Counted from the stretch's first letter, positions 26,290-35,203 are shown. The stretch: 64,000 nt of DNA from Longimicrobium sp. (GCF_036388275.1 NZ_DASVSF010000021.1:54931-118930), one strand, 5' to 3'. A program made the numbers and translations. The notes: generated by a model not told the origin, from the letters alone.

Positions 26290-26649
26290 ATGCATCCTCA
26301 CCTGGAAGTCCTGCTGGAGATTCAGGACCTCAAGACGCAGCGCCGCGAGCTGGAGCAGGCCGGCGCCGATCGCGAGGTCCAGGAATCGGTCTTCGGCCTG
26401 AGCGCCGACGAGGCCGTCCGCCAGATCGAGCTGAAGATCGACGAGATGGTGGATTCGCTGCCGCCCCCGGTGCGCAGCCGCTACACGCGGATGAGCGCCA
26501 AGCACCCCCGCACGGTGGTGCCGGTGATCCGCGGCACGTGCTACGGCTGCTTCGTGCAGGTGCCGACGGCCCTGGCCTCGGACGCCGACCGCAACGAAGA
26601 GATCCGCTCCTGCCAGAGCTGCGGCCGCTTCCTGTACCTGATCGACTGA
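26290..26649 (+). CDS. C4 zinc-ribbon / coiled-coil protein
   Basis: A 119-residue protein: helical coiled-coil segment (about 5-55, LEVLLEIQDLKTQRRELEQ) followed by a zinc ribbon with C84/C87 (GTCYGCFV) and C108/C111 (SCQSCGRF). It resembles the small zinc-ribbon proteins related to the CT398/Swi2-type family, but I cannot place its role. It is the second gene of the ptsN operon and ends before a strong intrinsic terminator. Confidence 0.72.
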   Translation: MHPHLEVLLEIQDLKTQRRELEQAGADREVQESVFGLSADEAVRQIELKIDEMVDSLPPPVRSRYTRMSAKHPRTVVPVIRGTCYGCFVQVPTALASDADRNEEIRSCQSCGRFLYLID

Positions 26650-26670
26650 TCGGAGTCCGGATCGGACCGA

Positions 26671-26718
26671 GCGAACGAAAGCCCCTCTCCAGGCGACTGG
26701 AGGGGGGCTTTTGTTCGC
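26671..26718 (+). terminator. Terminator of the ptsN operon
   Basis: An extended hairpin, with arms GCGAAC..AAAGCCCC and GGGGCTTTT..GTTCGC around a GCGA loop, and a T-run inside the second arm. It lies about 22 bases past the zinc-ribbon gene. Confidence 0.8.
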
Positions 26719-26744
26719 GCCGTTACTCAGGGCAAAAGCGGGTG

Positions 26745-27010
26745 AACCCGCCGTTGGGAAGTGGGGATGCTGGTGTTGAAGTGCTTCGACGTGAGCCGGC
26801 GCATGCCGCGGCCGCCCCCCTCTCCCGGCCTCTCCCCCATAAACCCCATGGGGGAGAGGAGAATTCGAGTGCGCTCCGGCTGGCCCCCGCGCGCTCGACT
26901 GGCTCCCTTCCCCCGCGCAGTTTGCGGGGGAAGGGCTGGGGATGGGGGGCGGCCGAGGCATGCGCCAGACCCAGCCCCGATTCGACGAAGTTCTTCCGCG
27001 ACACTCGGAA
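26745..27010. repeat. C/G-rich hairpin repeat cluster
   Basis: Two members of the hairpin family: 26829-26859 (CCTCTCCCCCAT/ATGGGGGAGAGG) and 26905-26935 (CCCTTCCCCCGC/GCGGGGGAAGGG with a GCAGTTT loop). Between them is the GCGCTCGACTGGCTCCC linker, which is shared with the 31.6-32.2 kb cluster. Confidence 0.8.
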
Positions 27011-27050
27011 TAACGAACGCCCGCCCCGGCGTGGGCCGGAGCGGGCATCA

Positions 27051-27094
27051 TCCCAAAAAGAAGGCGGGCCGGTCAGCTTCGACGGGCCCGCCTT
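27051..27094 (-). terminator. Terminator of the HNH gene
   Basis: Stem AAGGCGGGCC/GGCCCGCCTT (27061-27070, 27085-27094) followed on the minus strand by CTTTTTGGG. The stem begins at the HNH stop codon. Confidence 0.8.
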
Positions 27095-27716
27095 ACGACA
27101 CCAGCGCCAGGTGGCGCACGGGTTCGTGCTCCGCGGCGGGGCCTTTCGGCTCGTGCTCGTCGTCGGCGTGGCGGATGAGGGCGTCGAGCACCTCGTCACC
27201 GTAGAACATGCCAATGTACTTCGCCTGCACGCGGGTCACCCGGCGCACCGCCCACACCAGCTCCACGTAGTTGGGCTCGGAGGGCGTCTGCATCAGGTGC
27301 ATTCCGCACTCTTCCGGCAGGTGGCTGGCCTTGCGGTTGTTGCAGCCCGAGCAGGCCGTGGCCACGTTGTCCCACGTGTTCAGCCCGCCGCGCGAAAGCG
27401 GCAGCACGTGGTCGCGCGTAAGGAACTCGCGCCCGCGAAGCTGCGTCTTCGTGCGCCCGCAGTACATGCAGCGGTAGCCGTCGCGCGCGAACAGGAAGGT
27501 GTTGGTCACCTGGCGGCGGAACTTGCGCGGCACGTGCACGAACCGCTTCAGCCGGATGACGAGGGGCGCCGCGACGCGCTCCTTGGCCGAACGGTAGATG
27601 CGCCGGTCGTCCGCCTCGAGCACTTCGGCCTTGCGATCGAACACCAGCCTGAGGGCTCGTTCAACCGGCAGAATGGTCAGCGGTTCGTACGATGCGTTCA
27701 GTGCCAGACACCCCAT
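27093..27716 (-). CDS. HNH endonuclease
   Basis: A 207-residue HNH-domain protein of a widely distributed bacterial type. The amino terminus (MGCLALNASYEPLTILPVER) is characteristic of that family. Zinc cysteines are C83/C86 (YRCMYCG) and C122/C125 (ACSGCNNRK); the catalytic DH is D102-H103 in TRDHVLPLSRGG, with N117. Biological role is unsettled for this family; it may act in nucleic-acid processing. It is alone between a repeat cluster and priA. Confidence 0.85.
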   Translation of the reverse strand: MGCLALNASYEPLTILPVERALRLVFDRKAEVLEADDRRIYRSAKERVAAPLVIRLKRFVHVPRKFRRQVTNTFLFARDGYRCMYCGRTKTQLRGREFLTRDHVLPLSRGGLNTWDNVATACSGCNNRKASHLPEECGMHLMQTPSEPNYVELVWAVRRVTRVQAKYIGMFYGDEVLDALIRHADDEHEPKGPAAEHEPVRHLALVS

Positions 27717-28086
27717 GGGCTCGCCCCTCCTTTCGGCGAATTAGACGGTTTCCTGTTCTGCGGTCGGCGATCGGCTGGATGGTGGATGATCAAGGATCGT
27801 GCGACGAAAACAAGCAGGCGTCCGGGGCGTGCAGGCCGGGCTCACTCACGAGCCCCCGCACGTCCTTGCCCCGCCCTCCGCACGACATCCCTCCGGAAGT
27901 TGGCCGCACGATCCAGTGCGCCCACTCTAATGATTGCCACGGGTGGGGCATTCGTCAAGGCGGAGTACCACATGTTGTGGAAGCCGCCATCGTGCACACG
28001 AATCGCATCGGATGAGCCATGTTCCGCACCCATCCTCCGTAACCCGAAGAGCCTCAAATAGTTGCGGGACGCGACGCAAATCCCCG
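27717..28086. other. Gene-free spacer between HNH gene and priA
   Basis: About 370 bases with no supported gene. Short frames occur on the minus strand, one of about 63 codons starting at 28033, but they match nothing I know. The DNA is less GC-rich than the neighbours near 27930-28060. The HNH promoter should lie in the left part. Confidence 0.4.
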
Positions 28087-30561
28087 TTACAGCAGCGCGA
28101 CGGGATCGCGGTCCAATGCGATGCGAAGGTCGGCCTTGTTGGCGGGAATCCGGTACTTCTCGTAGAAATAGCGCCCGACCTGTCCCAGCACCTTGGCATT
28201 GGGCGAGCGCAGGATGAAGTGCCAGCGCCAGCGGGTGCGGATGCGGTCGATGGGGCACGGCGCCGGGCCCACTAGCACGACGTCCGCCACCTTGCGCGCG
28301 GTGAGCAGCCCCGACATCCAGTCGGCGGCGGCGACGGCGGCTTCCTGCGTGAGCTGTTCGTCTACCCCGCTGACGACGACGTTGATCAGCCGCGAGAACG
28401 GCGGATAGGCGGGGTCGCGGCGGGTGTCGAACTCCTTTTCGGCGAAGCCGACGAAGTCGTGCTCCGTGGCGGAAATGATGGCGTAGTGGTTGGGCAGCGC
28501 CGTCTGGATGAAGACGTCGCCCCCCTTGGGCCCACGCCCGGCGCGCCCCGCCACCTGCGTCAGCAGCTGGAACGTGCGCTCGGTGGCGCGAAAGTCGGGA
28601 AGGTTGATCCCCGTGTCGGCGTTGATCACCCCCACCAGGGTGACGTTGGGAAAGTCGAGCCCCTTGGCGATCATCTGCGTGCCCAACAGGATGTCGACCT
28701 CGCCCCGCTCCACCCGCCCCAGGATGTCGTGGTGCGCCCACTTTCCGCCGGTGGTGTCCACGTCCATCCGCGCGATGCGGGCGGAGGGGAAGGCCTCCTC
28801 GACGGCGCGCTCCACCTGCTCCGTCCCCACGCCCTTGAAGCTCAGCTCGTCCGACCCGCACGAGGGGCAGTGCTTGGGCGCGGGCTCTTCGTGAAGACAG
28901 TAGTGGCAGGTCAGCCGGTGGCGCTTGCGGTGGTACGTCAGCGACACGTTGCAGTGCGGGCAGTGCCACACCAGCCCGCACTCGCGGCACTGCACGAAGG
29001 TGGCGTACCCGCGCCGGTTGAGCAGCAGGATGGTCTGCTCCTGCTTGCGGATGCGCTCGCGGACGGCCTCGGCCAGCACGTCGGAAACGACCACGGGTGA
29101 CGGCTCCTGGAGGGGGCCCGTGGTCTTCTTGATCTTTTCTCGCTCCTTGCGCAGGTCGACGATGCGGATGGGCGGCAGCGGCTGCCCGCCGACCCGGTGG
29201 GGAAGCTCCAGCAGCGTGTACTTGCCTGCCTTCGCGTTCGCCCAGCTTTCCAGCGCCGGCGTGGCCGAGCCCAGCAGGCAGACCGCGCCCTCGATGGCTG
29301 CCCGGACGACGGCCACCTCCCGGGCGTGGTAGCGCGGCGCCTCGCCCTGCTTGTACGAGCCCTCGTGCTCCTCGTCGACGATGATGGCGCCCACGTTTTC
29401 CATGGGCGCGAACACGGCGGAGCGGGCGCCCACGACGATCCGCTTTTCCCCCGAGTGCAGCGAGCGCCACTCGTCGTACCGCTCGCCGTCGGAAAGGGCG
29501 GAGTGGAGCACGGCCACGCGGTCGCCGAACACGGCCTTGAAGCGCCCCACGGTCTGCGGCGTCAGGGCGATCTCGGGCACCAGGACGATCGCGGTCTTCC
29601 CCTGCCGGTCCACCACCTCGCGCAGCAGCTCGATGTAGACGAGCGTCTTGCCCGATCCCGTCACCCCGCGCAGCAGGAACGTCCCGGGCGTGGCGGTTCG
29701 GGACGCGTGCTGCAGGTGCACGATCACACCGGCCTGCGCTTCCGTCGGCCTCAGCCGCGGGGCGACGCCGTCCGGGATCTGCGCGTAGGGGTCGCGGGAG
29801 ACCTCCTCCTCCTCCACCGCGAGCAGCTCCTTCTTCACCAGATGCCGGACGATCTCGGTGGTGAATCCCAGCTGGCCGGTCAGGTGGGCCGCCTCCACCC
29901 GGCCGCCCAGCCCTTCGATCACCTCGTACGCCTCGCGCTGGCGCTTCGCCCGGCCGAACGCCTCCTCCCGCGCCAGCAGCGTCGGCAGCACGCGGGCGAT
30001 CGCCAGCATCCGGCGGGTGCGGACGGGCGGCTGCTCGCGGGGGGCCTCGGTTTCTACGCGGAGGATTCCCTGCTCCTCCAGCCGCCGGATGATGGGCCAG
30101 GACGCACGCTCGCCCAGCTCGCGGCGAACGCGGGCGACGGGCTGCGGCCCCTCGCGCCCGCGGAGGAAGTCGACCAGCTTCGCCTCGTGCTGCGTCAGCC
30201 CCTCGTCGCCGGGGTCGCTGGCCAGGACGATGAAGTCGGTGGACGAGTCCGCCAGGCCGGCGGGGAGCGCGGTGCGGAGCACCTGGCCCAGGGGCGCCAG
30301 GTAGTACTCGGCGATCCACCGGCTCAGGCGCAGGACGGTGGGCGTGGCGGACGGTGTCGTGTCGAGGACGGCGGTGACCGGCTTGATCCGGTCCGCGCGC
30401 TGCGGCTCGTCAGCCACGCGGTCGATCCAGCCGATCTTTTCCTTGTTGGCGAACGGCACCAGCACGCGCGCGCCCGGCCGCGCGGCATCGCGCAACTCGG
30501 GCGGAACCGCGTACGTGAACGTGCGCGGAAGGGGAAGCGGCAGGGCGACTTCGACGAACAA
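28087..30561 (-). CDS. priA: Primosomal replication helicase PriA
   Basis: An 824-residue restart helicase. An N-terminal 3'-DNA-binding part (LFVEVALPLPLPRTFTYAVP) leads to Walker A GVTGSGKTLVY, DEEH box VDEEHEGSYKQ and GSATPALES. A zinc-binding insertion follows with CRECGLVWHCPHC, CHYC and CPSCG cysteines, then QMIAKGLDFPNVTLVG and QVAGRAGRG. I choose the TTG at 30561 because the family begins exactly at this LFVEVAL strand and it lies one base past the epimerase stop. The upstream ATG at 30666 would lie inside that gene. Confidence 0.92.
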   Translation of the reverse strand: MFVEVALPLPLPRTFTYAVPPELRDAARPGARVLVPFANKEKIGWIDRVADEPQRADRIKPVTAVLDTTPSATPTVLRLSRWIAEYYLAPLGQVLRTALPAGLADSSTDFIVLASDPGDEGLTQHEAKLVDFLRGREGPQPVARVRRELGERASWPIIRRLEEQGILRVETEAPREQPPVRTRRMLAIARVLPTLLAREEAFGRAKRQREAYEVIEGLGGRVEAAHLTGQLGFTTEIVRHLVKKELLAVEEEEVSRDPYAQIPDGVAPRLRPTEAQAGVIVHLQHASRTATPGTFLLRGVTGSGKTLVYIELLREVVDRQGKTAIVLVPEIALTPQTVGRFKAVFGDRVAVLHSALSDGERYDEWRSLHSGEKRIVVGARSAVFAPMENVGAIIVDEEHEGSYKQGEAPRYHAREVAVVRAAIEGAVCLLGSATPALESWANAKAGKYTLLELPHRVGGQPLPPIRIVDLRKEREKIKKTTGPLQEPSPVVVSDVLAEAVRERIRKQEQTILLLNRRGYATFVQCRECGLVWHCPHCNVSLTYHRKRHRLTCHYCLHEEPAPKHCPSCGSDELSFKGVGTEQVERAVEEAFPSARIARMDVDTTGGKWAHHDILGRVERGEVDILLGTQMIAKGLDFPNVTLVGVINADTGINLPDFRATERTFQLLTQVAGRAGRGPKGGDVFIQTALPNHYAIISATEHDFVGFAEKEFDTRRDPAYPPFSRLINVVVSGVDEQLTQEAAVAAADWMSGLLTARKVADVVLVGPAPCPIDRIRTRWRWHFILRSPNAKVLGQVGRYFYEKYRIPANKADLRIALDRDPVALL

Positions 30562-30562
30562 C

Positions 30563-31594
30563 TTAGCGCGTGACTCCCAGTCCCGGCTCGGTGTTGAATC
30601 GCAGCGTTCCGTCCGCCTCCAGCCCCGGGCCGCGGAACGGGTCCGATGCGAGGAGCGCGGCTCCATCCAGGTCCGCGTAGTCCACCAGCGGCGTGAGTTG
30701 GATGGCGGCGGCGATGCCCAGCGTCGATTCGACCATGCAGCCGAGCATCACGCTCATCCCGTGCGCCCGCGCCGCGTGGACGATGCGGATGGCCTCGCGC
30801 AGGCTGCCGCACTTGGACAGCTTGATGTTCACCCCGTCCACCACGCCCGCCAGCTTCGCCACATCCGCCGCGGTCTCCACCGACTCGTCGGCGATGATGG
30901 GGAGCGGCGAGTTCTCGCGCACCAGCTTCAGGCCGGCCAAGTCGTGCGCGGGGAGCGGCTGCTCCACGAACTCCACGCCGAACTCCTGCAGCATGGGCAT
31001 GGCGGAGATGGTCTGCTTGGCCGTCCAGCCGGTGTTGGCGTCCACGCGGATCACCGCAGCCGGGGCCTCTTCGCGGATCATCGCCAGGATCTCGCGGTCG
31101 TGCGGCGTGCCCACCTTGATCTTGAGGATGGGATAGCCCGCCGCCTCGCGCACCTTGGCCCGCATGACGGCCAGCTCGTCGATGCCGATGGTGAACGACG
31201 ACTTCGGCGCGGCGGCGGGGTTCAGCCCCCACAGCTTCCACACGGGCACGTCCAGCTTCTTGCCGACCAGGTCGTGCAGCGCGCACGAGATGGCGACGCG
31301 GGCCGAGCCGTGGTGCGCCAGCGCGTGGTGAAGTACCTCGTCCACCGTTTCCAGCGCGAACGGGTCGCCGCCGGAGGCGGATTGAAGCGCGTCGGCCAGG
31401 CGGGGGAGGACGGCGAGCACCGTGTCCGCCGTCTCGCCGTAGAACGGCTGGGGCGACGCCTCGCCCCAGCCTTCGATGCCGTCCTCGTCGCGGATGCGCA
31501 CCCAGACGAGCCGGCGCGAGGGTGGCGCCTTTTCGCGCGCGATGTTGAACGCGTGCTTCGTGTTCAGCTCGACGATCTCGAAGTCCAGCTTCAT
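30563..31594 (-). CDS. Dipeptide epimerase (enolase superfamily)
   Basis: A 343-residue enolase-superfamily enzyme related to L-Ala-D/L-Glu epimerase. Catalytic and metal residues are in register: K158/K160 (LKIKVG), D185 (RVDANTGW), E211 (FVEQPL), D236 (IADESV) and K258/K261 (NIKLSKCG). It likely racemises the C-terminal residue of dipeptides from peptidoglycan or protein turnover. The stop codon sits 1 base before the priA start, so the pair is co-transcribed. The frame is open to 32140 through repeat DNA, but MKLDFEIVELNTKHAF is the true start. Confidence 0.9.
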   Translation of the reverse strand: MKLDFEIVELNTKHAFNIAREKAPPSRRLVWVRIRDEDGIEGWGEASPQPFYGETADTVLAVLPRLADALQSASGGDPFALETVDEVLHHALAHHGSARVAISCALHDLVGKKLDVPVWKLWGLNPAAAPKSSFTIGIDELAVMRAKVREAAGYPILKIKVGTPHDREILAMIREEAPAAVIRVDANTGWTAKQTISAMPMLQEFGVEFVEQPLPAHDLAGLKLVRENSPLPIIADESVETAADVAKLAGVVDGVNIKLSKCGSLREAIRIVHAARAHGMSVMLGCMVESTLGIAAAIQLTPLVDYADLDGAALLASDPFRGPGLEADGTLRFNTEPGLGVTR

Positions 31595-31599
31595 TCGGC

Positions 31600-32190
31600 T
31601 CTCGGTCGTGTGGTGGTTCCCCCCCCCGGCCCCTCCCCCGCAAACCGCGCGGGAGAGGGGAGAACGTCGTGCCGGATGAGGCTGGCTGCCGGTGCATGCC
31701 GCGGTGGGCCCCTCCCCTTGCCCCTCCCCCGGCAAACTGCGCCGGGAGAGGGGAGAACTTCGCGCGGGGTTCGACGGGCTGCCGGTGCATGCCGCGGAGC
31801 CCCCTCTCCCCGGCCCTCTCCCCCGCTTCGCAGGGGAAAGGGAGAATTCGATTGCGCTTCGGCTGGGTCCGCGCACTCGACTGGCTCCCTTCCCCCGCGC
31901 AGTTTGCGGGGGAAGGGTTGGGGATGGGGGGCGCCAGCCCGAGCGCCGGGCCTGCCTGCCCACATCCACATCCGAAGTGTACCCCCTCTCCCACGCTGTT
32001 TGTGGGAGAGGGTGGACGCGTGTCAGCGCGGACGGGTGAGGGCCCCACGGCAGCCGAGGCCTCGGGTTTCGTGACCGCTGCCGCGCCCGACCTTGTACGT
32101 GTCCGCGGCTAGATCCTTCGGCCCGCGAAGTGTCTGCCACGGGCGCGTGCAGTGCGCCTGGGCCTCAGGATGACAGGCTCATCGGCGGGT
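31600..32190. repeat. Dense array of C/G-rich hairpin repeats
   Basis: Five hairpins in tandem: 31630-31660, 31721-31753, 31814-31842, 31887-31917 and 31984-32012. Arms are CCC(C)TCCCCCGC-like with loops AAACCGC, AAACTGC, TTC, GCAGTTT and GCTGTTT. The spacer segments GCCGGTGCATGCCGCGG and GCACTCGACTGGCTCCC recur. At 32110-32185 a third repeat type begins GATCCTTCGGCCCG and ends GCCTCAGGATGACAG. No gene is supported in this 690-base spacer. Confidence 0.85.
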
Positions 32191-32210
32191 CCGCTGTCCA
32201 GTTCGTGATC

Positions 32211-32270
32211 CCGCAGATTCCCGCAGATTCCCGCAGATTCCCGCAGATTCCCGCAGATTCCCGCAGATTC
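32211..32270. repeat. Six tandem CCGCAGATTC decamers
   Basis: Six perfect 10-base copies run uninterrupted, followed by a CCGCACTCAC variant and GCACTCAC copies that lead into the end of the GvpF-like gene. Because 10 is not a multiple of 3, the array is non-coding in character. Confidence 0.95.
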
Positions 32271-32284
32271 CCGCACTCACGCAC

Positions 32285-32944
32285 TCACGCACTCGTCGTC
32301 ACCGCGTGCATGTGCACGAAGTCGTACGCGGGCCAGGGGCCGGTCAGGTCCAGGGCCAGCGCGCCGTTCAGGTGGCCGAGCACCTCGGCGCGGTCCTGGA
32401 AGGCGACCGACGCCGACCGCTCCACCAGGAACGCCGCGCTGAGCACACCGCCCGCGGCCGGCGCCAGCGTCATCGCCCCGGCCGAGATGCGGCGCAGCTC
32501 GGCGTAAATGTGCGTGGACAGGTCCAGCGCCATCTGCCGCGCCAGCCCCTGCTCCGTCACGCCCACGTGAAGGCGAAACTCCCACCGGCCCGCCACCCGG
32601 TCCAGCGCGCCGTGCAGCGCCGCGTGCGACTCGGCCAGGAACGCCCGTACGTCGTCGGCCGAGTCGAACACGATGCCCACCGGCGCCGGAGCCACGTCGC
32701 CGCGCAGCAGTGCCCGGTGCACCTCCCAGTGCCGGGCCGTCACGTGCTCCGGTGCCGCGTCCGCTCCGGGCGCGGGCGCCGGGGCCACCAGCGCGGCCAG
32801 GTCGCCTTCCCCCACCAGCTCCGATCCGAACGCGGGGTCCGCCGGCTCCCACGCGCCTTCCTCCGCCGGCGCCGGGACCACGGCCAGCAGGGTGAGCCCG
32901 TGCGCCGGGGCCCGCCGCCGGAGCGGAATGGGATCGGGCGGCAT
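32285..32944 (-). CDS. GvpL/GvpF-family gas vesicle-type protein
   Basis: A 219-residue protein with the hallmarks of GvpF/GvpL. DVAPAPVGIVFDSADDVRAF and WEFRLHVGV are in the middle, and the C-terminal LDLTGPWPAYDFV motif is present. In gas-vesicle clusters these proteins coat or nucleate the vesicle; no gvpA, gvpN or other gvp gene is in this window. The start ATG shares one base (TGATG) with the M24 peptidase stop, so it is translationally coupled to a peptidase. A stand-alone role is likely. Confidence 0.8.
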   Translation of the reverse strand: MPPDPIPLRRRAPAHGLTLLAVVPAPAEEGAWEPADPAFGSELVGEGDLAALVAPAPAPGADAAPEHVTARHWEVHRALLRGDVAPAPVGIVFDSADDVRAFLAESHAALHGALDRVAGRWEFRLHVGVTEQGLARQMALDLSTHIYAELRRISAGAMTLAPAAGGVLSAAFLVERSASVAFQDRAEVLGHLNGALALDLTGPWPAYDFVHMHAVTTSA

Positions 32945-34167
32945 CAGGCGAAGCGCGGATCCGAAAGCAGGGCGTACACCTCGGTCTGCGGCTCGGGCGT
33001 GGTGACCTCGGGCCCGTCCGGCCCCATGTACACGTCCACCTCCGAACGGAAGCCGACATCGCCCGGAAGATAGATCCCCGGCTCGACGGAGAACCCGATG
33101 CCCGTGATCAGCCGGCGGGTGTCGCGCGATTCCAGGTTGTCGATGTTGGGTCCCGAGCCGTGGAGCTGCCGGTCGATGGAGTGCCCCGTGCGGTGGATGA
33201 ACGCGTCGCCCCAGCCCCGCTCGACGATCACGTTCCGCGACGCGTCGTCGGCCTCGTAGCCGGCGACCGGCGCGCCCGCGTCCCAGCGGCGGCGGACCAG
33301 GTCGATGGCGGCCAGCCGTGCGTCGCGCACGGCGGCGAAGATCTCGGCGATGCGCTCGGGAACCTGCTCGCCCGCGTAGCCCATCCACGTCTGGTCGGCG
33401 TAGATGGCCTCCGCGCCCCCTTCCTTGCCGTACAGGTCGATCAGCACCAGGTCGCCGCGCTTGATCTCCGAGTGCTTGTCCGCCGACGGCGCGTAGTGCG
33501 GGTTGGCCGCGTTGCCGTTGACGCCCACGATGGAGTCGGCGCCCACGACGATGCCGCGGCGGGCGAACTCGTCGGCGATCCACCGCCGCACCTCCCACTC
33601 GGTGATGCGCTTATCGTGGCGGATGGCGTCGGCGATCATGCGGAAGGCGGTGTGCGCCGTCTCGTACACGACCGTCGCGGCGCGGTGGTGGCTGGCCAAA
33701 CCCTCCGGCGTCCAGCGGGCGTAGAAGGCGCTCACCAGGTCGGCGGAGGTCACCACCTCGGCGCCGGTGGCGCGCACCATCTCGATGACGCCGCCCGGAA
33801 CGCGGTCCACGTACGGAACGGCGTCGCCCGGGGCGTACTCCATCGCCACGCGGGGATTGCCGGCCAGCAGCTGCGCCAGGCGGCTCTCCAGCTCCCGCCA
33901 CGACGAGTACGGCCAGTTCTCGCCGATCCACCCCGTCCACGGCTGCTGCTCGATGCGGTGGGTGAGCGCCACGGGCTCGCCTTCGGCCGGGATCCACACG
34001 AAGTAGCGCCGGGTCATCGCGGGGAGGCCCAGCAGCTCGCCGGCGATGGGGTTGCTGCCCAGGAAGTTGAAGAGCAGCCAGCCGTCCACCTTCAGGGCGC
34101 GCAGCTCTTCGCGCACGCGGTCTACGGTTTCGCGGCTCAGCTGCACGGTTGCTTCGACGACGGCCAT
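32944..34167 (-). CDS. M24 family Xaa-Pro peptidase
   Basis: A 407-residue pita-bread metallopeptidase. An N-terminal creatinase-like domain (about 1-160) is followed by the catalytic domain with D in LVLIDLYGK, FIHRTGHSI, GIGFSVEPGIYLP and EVDVYMG. Together these carry the metal ligands. It likely removes the residue before a proline at the N-terminus. It is the middle gene of a three-gene minus-strand operon: 12 bases after the methyltransferase stop and overlapping the GvpF-like start. Confidence 0.88.
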   Translation of the reverse strand: MAVVEATVQLSRETVDRVREELRALKVDGWLLFNFLGSNPIAGELLGLPAMTRRYFVWIPAEGEPVALTHRIEQQPWTGWIGENWPYSSWRELESRLAQLLAGNPRVAMEYAPGDAVPYVDRVPGGVIEMVRATGAEVVTSADLVSAFYARWTPEGLASHHRAATVVYETAHTAFRMIADAIRHDKRITEWEVRRWIADEFARRGIVVGADSIVGVNGNAANPHYAPSADKHSEIKRGDLVLIDLYGKEGGAEAIYADQTWMGYAGEQVPERIAEIFAAVRDARLAAIDLVRRRWDAGAPVAGYEADDASRNVIVERGWGDAFIHRTGHSIDRQLHGSGPNIDNLESRDTRRLITGIGFSVEPGIYLPGDVGFRSEVDVYMGPDGPEVTTPEPQTEVYALLSDPRFA

Positions 34168-34179
34168 CTCGGGTCTCGT

Positions 34180-35043
34180 TCAGGTTGTGGCGGCCGGCGC
34201 ATCCGGGGCCGGCCACTTGGTTCCCTTGATCAGCGAAAGCCCCAGCACCCGTTCCCGGGTGAGCAGCCGGTGGATTTCGCGCTCGCGCAGCACGGCGCCT
34301 CGCACCCCGCTCCATCCCCAGCGCCGGAACGCGCGGCGGAGGATGTCGAACCGTTCGCGCGCCGAAAAGATCTCGGCGAAGTCGGGAAAGGGCCCGCCCG
34401 CGGACGGCCGGAAGGGTGACGGGGCGTCGGACCAGTCCTCCACCGTCAGGTCCACCACCCCGGCGTCGCGCAGCAGCTGCTTCCACTCCACCAGGATCAT
34501 GGGCCGCGCGCCCAGGTGCTGCACCAGGATCTCGCGGCGGGCGGGGTCCACGTGCCCCGTCCAGATCAGCTGCACCAGCACCACGCAGCCGTGCGGCTTC
34601 ACCACGCGCGCCAGCTCGCGGACGGCGCGCGCGGGATCGGCCTCGGCGGCCAGGCCGATCTCGCCGATGGCCACGTCGAAGGTGCCGTCCTTGAACGGCA
34701 GGTCGTCGAGCGCCGCGGTTTCGAAGGTGAAGCGCCCATGCACCCCGCTGTCGCGCGCCCGCCCCTCGGCCTGGTCCACCAGCACCTGGTCGGGGTCGAT
34801 GCCCACCCCGGCGCACCCGAACGTCTGGGCCAGGAAGAGCGAGCTGATGCCCCGCCCGCAGGCCGCGTCGATCACCTCGTGGCCGGCGCCGAGCTCCGTC
34901 AGCCGGCCGATCTGCCGGTACAGCTCCTCGCCGCCGGGCGGGAAGACCGCGTCCCGGCTGAGGCGGACCAGGTCGAGCATCGACGGCCCACCTTCCCGCG
35001 GCCGCGGTGGTACAGGCAGATCGTGCGGATCGCGCGCAGGCAT
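34180..35043 (-). CDS. Class I SAM-dependent methyltransferase
   Basis: A 287-residue methyltransferase with motif I EVIDAACGRGISS (about 57-69), the acidic motif II GVGIDPDQ and motif IV around GTFDVAIGEIGL. The remainder (about 150-287) is unlike the small-molecule families I know; substrate cannot be assigned. It is first in an operon with an M24 peptidase and a GvpF-like protein. A TATACT -10 ends 7 bases before its ATG, so the mRNA may have no leader. Confidence 0.85.
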   Translation of the reverse strand: MPARDPHDLPVPPRPREGGPSMLDLVRLSRDAVFPPGGEELYRQIGRLTELGAGHEVIDAACGRGISSLFLAQTFGCAGVGIDPDQVLVDQAEGRARDSGVHGRFTFETAALDDLPFKDGTFDVAIGEIGLAAEADPARAVRELARVVKPHGCVVLVQLIWTGHVDPARREILVQHLGARPMILVEWKQLLRDAGVVDLTVEDWSDAPSPFRPSAGGPFPDFAEIFSARERFDILRRAFRRWGWSGVRGAVLREREIHRLLTRERVLGLSLIKGTKWPAPDAPAATT

Positions 35044-35050
35044 GCGGAAC

Positions 35051-35056
35051 AGTATA
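35051..35056 (-). promoter_or_regulatory. -10 box TATACT directly before a possibly leaderless start
   Basis: TATACT matches the consensus at 5/6 and is separated from the ATG at 35043 by 7 bases. Transcription would then begin at or next to the A of the start codon. The -35 region is weak. Confidence 0.4.
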
Positions 35057-35170
35057 GGCTAGCCGGTGGGCCCGTCGCTAGCGGGCGCCAGTTCCGGCCA
35101 GGGCGCGGGATCGATCGTCCGATGCCATCACACCCTCCGCGACAGGCTTTCGACGCGTGTCAGACGAAGG

Positions 35171-35203
35171 ACGGGCCGGCTCCCGCGCGGGGAGCCGGCC
35201 CGT
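35171..35203 (-). terminator. Terminator of the pseudopilin-like gene
   Basis: A perfect 13-bp stem, ACGGGCCGGCTCC/GGAGCCGGCCCGT, with a 7-base loop, about 55 bases past the stop. The following T-tract is weak. Confidence 0.6.

Noticed and set aside
27842..28033. 63-codon minus-strand frame before priA (MGAEHGSSDAIRVHD start)
   Set aside because: GGAGG lies directly against the ATG with no usable spacing, and no family or conserved pattern is seen.
31600..32270. Repeat clusters as a CRISPR array
   Set aside because: The hairpins are palindromic, differ in length and are not separated by equal unique spacers; the decamer array has no spacers. No cas gene is near.
32285..35043. Gas-vesicle gene cluster
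   Set aside because: Only the GvpF-like protein is present; no gvpA, gvpN or other vesicle genes are found in the window.
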